NCBI GenBank assembly: GCA_017521565.1
Contig: JAFXCE010000002.1
Coordinates: 25,847-89,846 of the forward strand
Source of the DNA: Clostridia bacterium
Lineage (GTDB): Bacteria > Bacillota > Clostridia > Christensenellales > Aristaeellaceae
DNA length: 64,000 nucleotides
Direction: 5' to 3'
Position numbers and translations under genes: made by a program. Positions within the stretch are counted from its first letter, which is position 1. The number at the start of each line of letters is the position of its first letter. Below, piece after piece: positions 59,789 to 64,000 of the stretch. Under the pieces are notes generated by a model that saw only the letters and a program-made list of their open reading frames with translations, searched no databases and was not told where the DNA came from.

Positions 59789-60861
59789 GTCTGCCGGTTT
59801 TGCTGCTGACGCTGTGCGTGGTCTATGCCGCAGGCGCGCTGGTTCTGCGGCGGATTGCGCTGCGCCATCTGGGCTGCACGCGCGCGTTTTTAAAGCCCGC
59901 GGTCTTTGCGGGCGAGGAGAGCGAGATGATCGAGGTCGTCAGAAACGACCGCCCGGTGATCATCCCCTGGCTGCGGGTGGAGAGCCGCATCTCGCCCTAT
60001 ATCCGCCTTGGGCGGCAGGATAATCTTCACATCAGCGGCGACACGCATTGCTGCAGCCTGTTTACGCTCATGCCCTATCAGCAGATCCGCCGCAGGCACC
60101 GCGTGAAATTCCTGCGCAGGGGAGAGTATAACCTTGGAAACGCCTCGCTGACGGCGGGCGATCTGCTGGGCCTTCTGGAGGCGAACCGCGAGCAGGAGAT
60201 GAGCGTGCCGGTGCTGGTCTATCCGCGTTTGCTTGAGGAGCATGAGCTGCCTGCGCCGCTGGCGCAGATGATGGATGAGACGGTGCAGAAAAGACAGCTG
60301 ATGACCGATCCGTTCCTCTTCCGCGGGATCCGCGCATATCAGATGGGTGATCCCGTGCGGGATATCCACTGGCCTGCGACCGCAAGAACAGGCGAAACGC
60401 AGGTGCGCCTGCATGATTACACGGCGATGAGCCGCCTGATGGTGATCATCAACGCAGAGGCGAAGGCGGGGCAATGGGGTGACAGGCTCGCGGAGGACGA
60501 ACAGGATGTGATGGAATATGCGATTTCCATCGCTGCGACGCTGTGCATGCGCGCGCTTGAAAGCGGCATGAGCGCGGGCTTTGCGGCGAATATGCCGGTC
60601 GGCGGAGATCGCGAAAGCGCATTTTTCCCGCCGGAGCGGGACGCTGCGTCGGACGAGCGGCTGCTTGCCGCCTTTGCGCGGCTGAGGCTGGTGCGCACGG
60701 TGCGCTTTGCGACCTTCCTTGAAACCCTTGACGACTGCCGGGGCATGGATGTGATCCTCCTTTCCTGCTATGACAGCGAGGAGATTCAGGAGGGGCTGCG
60801 CCGCCTGCGGCGAAACGGCAATCAGGCCGGGCTGTATCTGGTGAAGGGGGGAGGCGCATGA
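59785..60861 (+). CDS. DUF58 domain protein
   Basis: 358 residues: a membrane-active N-terminal segment (about 3-20) and the DUF58 block RAYQMGDPVRDIHWPATARTGETQVR at about 180-205, which is the family's hallmark. The C-terminal half has the von Willebrand-like fold expected of the family. DUF58 proteins are targets or adaptors of MoxR ATPases. It overlaps moxR and the next gene by ATGA on both sides, so all three products are made together. Confidence 0.9.
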   Translation: MSLPVLLLTLCVVYAAGALVLRRIALRHLGCTRAFLKPAVFAGEESEMIEVVRNDRPVIIPWLRVESRISPYIRLGRQDNLHISGDTHCCSLFTLMPYQQIRRRHRVKFLRRGEYNLGNASLTAGDLLGLLEANREQEMSVPVLVYPRLLEEHELPAPLAQMMDETVQKRQLMTDPFLFRGIRAYQMGDPVRDIHWPATARTGETQVRLHDYTAMSRLMVIINAEAKAGQWGDRLAEDEQDVMEYAISIAATLCMRALESGMSAGFAANMPVGGDRESAFFPPERDAASDERLLAAFARLRLVRTVRFATFLETLDDCRGMDVILLSCYDSEEIQEGLRRLRRNGNQAGLYLVKGGGA

Positions 60862-62099
60862 GCGCTGTGCTGCGCTGGCTTCGCCGGTGCCATTTTCCGC
60901 TGCTTCTGCTGCTGGGCGCATCGCCTGTGGCGCTGCTCCTGCTCCATGTCTGGGATCCGCTGCTGCTTCGCCCCGCAGGCATGCTGTATCTGATGATCAT
61001 GATGATGGCTGTGGGGTGCTCGGCGCTCTATGGGCGCAGGCGGATGAAGGCGGGGCTTGCCTGCGCCGCTCTGCTGCTGGCTGCGGGCTGCGCGCTGCTG
61101 CCGGTTACGAAAAGGCCTGCGCTTTTGCTTCTTCCGCTGGCTGGCGCCTTGCTGCTGCTGTGGGCGCTTCCCTATGGGCAGCGTCATTCGGGGGAGAATT
61201 CGCCCGTGTTTTACTTCTTTGGCCTTGGCGCACACATTGCGGTTCACGCGATCATGAAGATGATGCTGGACGACCGCGTTGCGGGCGTTGAAAGCCTGGG
61301 TACCCTTACGGCGCTCTTTGCGGCGTATATGCTGCTGCTTATGCTGGCGCTCAACCGCATCAGCCTGGACGGCGCAACGCTTGGCCGTCAGCCGGCGACG
61401 CGGATGATGCGCGTGGTCAACATGACGATGACCGTGACGCTTCTGGCGCTCGCGCTGCTTTTGTCCTTTGTGCCTGCGCTTGCGCAGCTGCTGCAGAGCG
61501 GATGGCTGCTGCTGCGCGAGGGAATCCGCATGGTTGGCGAGTTTCTGCTGCGCCTGCTGCCGCAGGAGATGGATGCTTCCCTCGGTGCGCCGCAGGGGAT
61601 GATGAACATACCGAATATGGCGCAGGAACAGGTGCAGCCGGGGCTGTTTTCCATCATCCTTGAATATGTCGCCACAATTCTGAGTGTACTTGCGCTGGTT
61701 GTCGGCATGGTGCTGCTGCTTCGGATGATCTTCAGAGGGATCGTGCGTCTTGCGCGCTATCTGGCGCAGCGGTTCAGGCTGTTTGCCGCTGCGGCGACGG
61801 AGGATTATATCGACGAGATCACCGACACGCGCGAGGAAGGCGCGCAGCGCGAAAGCCGTATGCTTCTTATGCGCAGGCGCAGGCGGGCGCGGGCCGGGGG
61901 AACGACGCCCGCAGAGCGCATCCGCGTGCGCTATGCGCGATTGCTTGACAGAAAGCCGCAGTGGAGCGAGAGCTCGACCGCGCGGGAACACCTGCCCGAA
62001 GGGGCCGCCGTGCTGTATGAGCGCGCGCGCTACAGCGAGCATGAGATGACAGGCGAGGACGAGGCGCGCTTTGCCGAGGACGTCAGAAAAATCCGCTGA
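60858..62099 (+). CDS. polytopic membrane protein with DUF4129-like C-terminus
   Basis: 413 residues. Six or seven membrane helices over about 1-300, then a cytoplasmic basic region and a C-terminal DUF4129-like segment (TPAERIRVRYARLLDRK...TAREHLPEG...ARYSEHEMTGEDEARFAEDVRKI). In many bacteria the third gene of a moxR-DUF58 operon is TgpA, which has a transglutaminase core between helices and DUF4129; here that core appears absent (no Cys-His-Asp block). So it may be a trimmed TgpA relative. Function unknown. Confidence 0.75.
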   Translation: MSAVLRWLRRCHFPLLLLLGASPVALLLLHVWDPLLLRPAGMLYLMIMMMAVGCSALYGRRRMKAGLACAALLLAAGCALLPVTKRPALLLLPLAGALLLLWALPYGQRHSGENSPVFYFFGLGAHIAVHAIMKMMLDDRVAGVESLGTLTALFAAYMLLLMLALNRISLDGATLGRQPATRMMRVVNMTMTVTLLALALLLSFVPALAQLLQSGWLLLREGIRMVGEFLLRLLPQEMDASLGAPQGMMNIPNMAQEQVQPGLFSIILEYVATILSVLALVVGMVLLLRMIFRGIVRLARYLAQRFRLFAAAATEDYIDEITDTREEGAQRESRMLLMRRRRRARAGGTTPAERIRVRYARLLDRKPQWSESSTAREHLPEGAAVLYERARYSEHEMTGEDEARFAEDVRKIR

Positions 62100-62108
62100 A
62101 ACAAAAGA

Positions 62109-62163
62109 AAAACCGCCCGCTTTCCTGTATCCCCGGCCGGGGAGGGATGGCGGGCGGCCTTTG
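62109..62163. terminator. bidirectional terminator between convergent genes
   Basis: CCGCCCGC (62113-62120) / GCGGGCGG (62150-62157) with an inner CCCCGGCCGGGG hairpin; T-run on the minus strand (TTTTTTCTTTT). Confidence 0.75.
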
Positions 62164-62164
62164 C

Positions 62165-62644
62165 TTATTGCACGGGCACAAGATACTGCGCGGCGATGTA
62201 GCTGCCGCCGGTGCATTTTCCCCAGCGGCTGCCGTCTGCGGCGTATCGCCATGCCGTCACATGCACCTGACGGCCGGGCTTGATGAAGCCCGTCGCCTCG
62301 CCGCCGGGGGTGCGGCGCATGCGCACGCGGCCGTTGGCGGAGATGGTGAAATCCTGCTCGACCGGGATTTCAAAATACTTTACGGACACATATGCGACTC
62401 GGCCCTCAAACGTCGTTTTGAAAAAGCCGCGGGTGATATCAAGGGGATTGGTCTCGATCGTGTCGCCATGATGCAGAATGCCCCACGTCGCCGCGGAAGA
62501 GGATGCCTGATTGCGGACGTTGACATATTGTCCGTCTGCGACGATGCAGGTCAGCGTCTCGCCGAGCGCATGGGGAGCGGCGGCGATCGACGCCGCCAGA
62601 AACAGCCCTGCCAGCAGCAGGGGGAATCGCAGGTTGCCCTTCAT
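62165..62644 (-). CDS. secreted protein with two bacterial SH3 domains
   Basis: 159 residues: signal peptide (about 1-28, ending ALGE), then two SH3-type beta repeats (GQYVNVRNQASSSAATWG..., about 38-85, and GRVRMRRTPGGEATGFI..., about 105-155). Such SH3_3 domains usually bind peptidoglycan. No catalytic domain is attached, so it may be an accessory wall-binding factor. ATG 62644 has AAGGAGG upstream. Convergent to the moxR operon, no clear promoter seen. Confidence 0.85.
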   Translation of the reverse strand: MKGNLRFPLLLAGLFLAASIAAAPHALGETLTCIVADGQYVNVRNQASSSAATWGILHHGDTIETNPLDITRGFFKTTFEGRVAYVSVKYFEIPVEQDFTISANGRVRMRRTPGGEATGFIKPGRQVHVTAWRYAADGSRWGKCTGGSYIAAQYLVPVQ

Positions 62645-62868
62645 ATTTTCAGCCTCCTTGGTCTTTGCTATCACTTTATGACCGGTGTATACGGAATATG
62701 CCGCTGTGCAGCATTGTTTTTGCAGCGCGCAACGTGGGAGATTGAACGTATCTTACAAAATAGATCGTCGACAATACAAAACAAAAAGGAAAATTGTCAA
62801 TTTATGACGATTTATATATGCAGTTTTGAACAAAGTTTGAGAGAATGGGTGAAAATTGGTCTGATGAC

Positions 62869-62897
62869 TTGATTTAGGAAAAAGCATCGTGTATAAT
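62869..62897 (+). promoter_or_regulatory. sigma-A promoter of the PfkB kinase gene
   Basis: TTGATT (62869-62874), 17 bp, TATAAT (62892-62897). The 327-bp gap 62645-62971 otherwise holds only an imperfect dyad (62764-62811). Confidence 0.75.
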
Positions 62898-62971
62898 AAT
62901 AACAAAGTGAGGGGATATGCCGGGATTTCTTCTGCATCATTGCCTCAAATAAAATTCAGGAGTGATTACCA

Positions 62972-64000
62972 ATGGCCCGTATTATTACTTTCGGCGAAAT
63001 CATGCTCCGTCTGAAGAGCCCGGCGCTGGAGCGCTTCTTCCAGAGCCCGTCCCTCGAAGCCACCTTCGGCGGCGGCGAAGCCAACGTTGCTGTTTCTCTG
63101 GCCAACTACGGCATGGACGCTGCGTTCGTGACCGCTCTGCCGAACAACGCGATCGGCGAGGCCTGCCGTCGTGACGTCCGTTCCTTCGGCGTTGACGTTT
63201 CCAACATCAAGATGACCGATGGCCGTATGGGCATCTACTTCCTGGAGACTGGTTCCAACCAGCGTCCGTCCAAGGTCGTGTATGACCGTGCCGAGTCCGC
63301 GATCGCCATCGCTCCGGCCGATCTGTTCGACTGGGAGAAGATCTTCGAAGGCGCTGACTGGTTCCACATTTCCGGCATTGCTCCGGCTATCTCTGCCTCC
63401 GCTGCCGAGCTGTCCCTGGCCGCCTGCAAGGCTGCTCAGAAGTGCGGCGTTACCGTTTCCTGCGACCTGAACTACCGCAAGAACCTGTGGAAGTACGGCA
63501 AGGAAGCCAAGGAAGTCATGTCTGAGATCGCGAAGTACATCGACGTGGCCATCGCCAACGAAGAGGACTTCCAGAAGTCTCTGGGCATCACCGCTTCCTC
63601 CGACGTCGAGTCCGGCTCTCTGGACCGCAACGTCTACGAAGGCATCGCCAAGAAGGCCATGGAGCTGTATCCGAACCTCAAGCGCGTCGCCATCACCCTG
63701 CGTGAGTCCAAGTCTGCGGACCGCAACGACTGGGCTGCCTGCATCTACGACGGCAAGGAGTTCTATGTCTCCCGCAAGTACGAGATCACCGATATCGTTG
63801 ACCGCGTTGGCGGCGGCGACTCCTTCTCCGGCGGCCTGATCTACGGCCTGCTGACCTACGAGAAGCAGTCTGACGCTCTGGAGTATGCTGTTGCGGCTTC
63901 CTGCCTCAAGCACACCATCTCCGGCGACTACAACCGCGTCACCGTTTCCGAAGTCACCGCTCTGATGAAGGGCTCCGGCTCCGGCCGCGTCGAGCGCTAA
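62972..64000 (+). CDS. PfkB-family sugar kinase (2-keto-3-deoxygluconate kinase-like)
   Basis: 342 residues and complete; the stop is the last codon of the window. Ribokinase fold: ITFGEIMLRL at the N-terminus, the FGGGEANVAVSLANYG substrate-site block, CDLNYRKNLW, and the catalytic DRVGGGDSFSGG near the C-terminus (Asp base). The pattern CDLNYRK is close to KDG kinases, which act in uronate breakdown; fructokinase is the alternative. The start is ATG 62972 with CAGGAGTG upstream. Codon use is strongly biased toward C-ending codons, as in the flavoprotein and ackA, so high expression is likely. Confidence 0.92.
   Translation: MARIITFGEIMLRLKSPALERFFQSPSLEATFGGGEANVAVSLANYGMDAAFVTALPNNAIGEACRRDVRSFGVDVSNIKMTDGRMGIYFLETGSNQRPSKVVYDRAESAIAIAPADLFDWEKIFEGADWFHISGIAPAISASAAELSLAACKAAQKCGVTVSCDLNYRKNLWKYGKEAKEVMSEIAKYIDVAIANEEDFQKSLGITASSDVESGSLDRNVYEGIAKKAMELYPNLKRVAITLRESKSADRNDWAACIYDGKEFYVSRKYEITDIVDRVGGGDSFSGGLIYGLLTYEKQSDALEYAVAASCLKHTISGDYNRVTVSEVTALMKGSGSGRVER

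Overview
The window is 64 kb of a GC-rich (roughly 58 % by eye) Gram-positive, Firmicutes-type chromosome, most likely an anaerobic gut Clostridia. The evidence is strong AGGAGG ribosome sites, near-consensus sigma-A promoters (several exactly TTGACA-17-TATAAT), two murA paralogues, an acetate kinase gene, tmcAL (ylbM), yceD (ylbN) and rpmF close together as in Bacillus, a CIRCE element, a BofC-like sporulation protein, and the remains of a type III glutamine synthetase. The species cannot be named from sequence reading alone. There is no phage, transposase, CRISPR array or plasmid gene. It is mostly ordinary core chromosome, and the less usual content lies in intergenic repeats and regulatory sites.

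Layout. 0-8 kb: SNF2/SWIM helicase, HAD phosphatase, radC, DUF218 membrane protein, rsmG, BofC-like protein, TetR regulator. 8-15 kb: secreted flavin reductase with its own strong promoter, fucU-type mutarotase, and, on the minus strand, glycogen phosphorylase and murA. 15-22 kb: secreted transglutaminase with Ig-like and leucine-rich repeats, then a cell-wall operon FHA - FtsW/RodA - penicillin-binding protein - solute-binding protein. 22-28 kb: CbiB-like membrane protein and tmcAL (minus), ackA, yceD-rpmF, sugar-type MFS transporter. 28-38 kb (minus): three tandem GT-C membrane glycosyltransferases, RluA, Cof phosphatase, GNAT, RsmF-like methyltransferase, an unknown protein, and a thioredoxin-reductase-like flavoprotein. 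38-43 kb: YhcH protein, deoD-ybaK-dppA, glutamine synthetase pseudogene, second murA. 43-49 kb: MarR plus heterodimeric ABC exporter (minus) divergent from an ABC-F protein. 49-56 kb: metallo-beta-lactamase-fold protein, Gfo/Idh dehydrogenase, tRNA-Ser, htpG with CIRCE, GltD-like protein, OPA-type MFS. 56-64 kb: ROK-like kinase-nagA, moxR-DUF58-DUF4129 operon, SH3 protein, PfkB sugar kinase.

Themes. Cell-wall growth (two murA, FtsW/PBP, dppA), glycan and sugar use (glgP, fucU, nagA with a kinase, PfkB kinase, fermentation by ackA), RNA modification (rsmG, RsmF-like, RluA, tmcAL) and drug response (MarR-ABC, ABC-F). The most unusual signals are a ~227-bp structured intergenic repeat present twice, two families of short palindromic repeats, a perfect 53-bp repeat of a tRNA-Ser 3' end with its terminator, a clear inverted-repeat operator before the ROK-nagA operon, a CIRCE upstream of the htpG -35, and a thioredoxin-reductase-like protein lacking the usual NADPH-binding motifs. 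I did not find a convincing wholly new multi-gene system.
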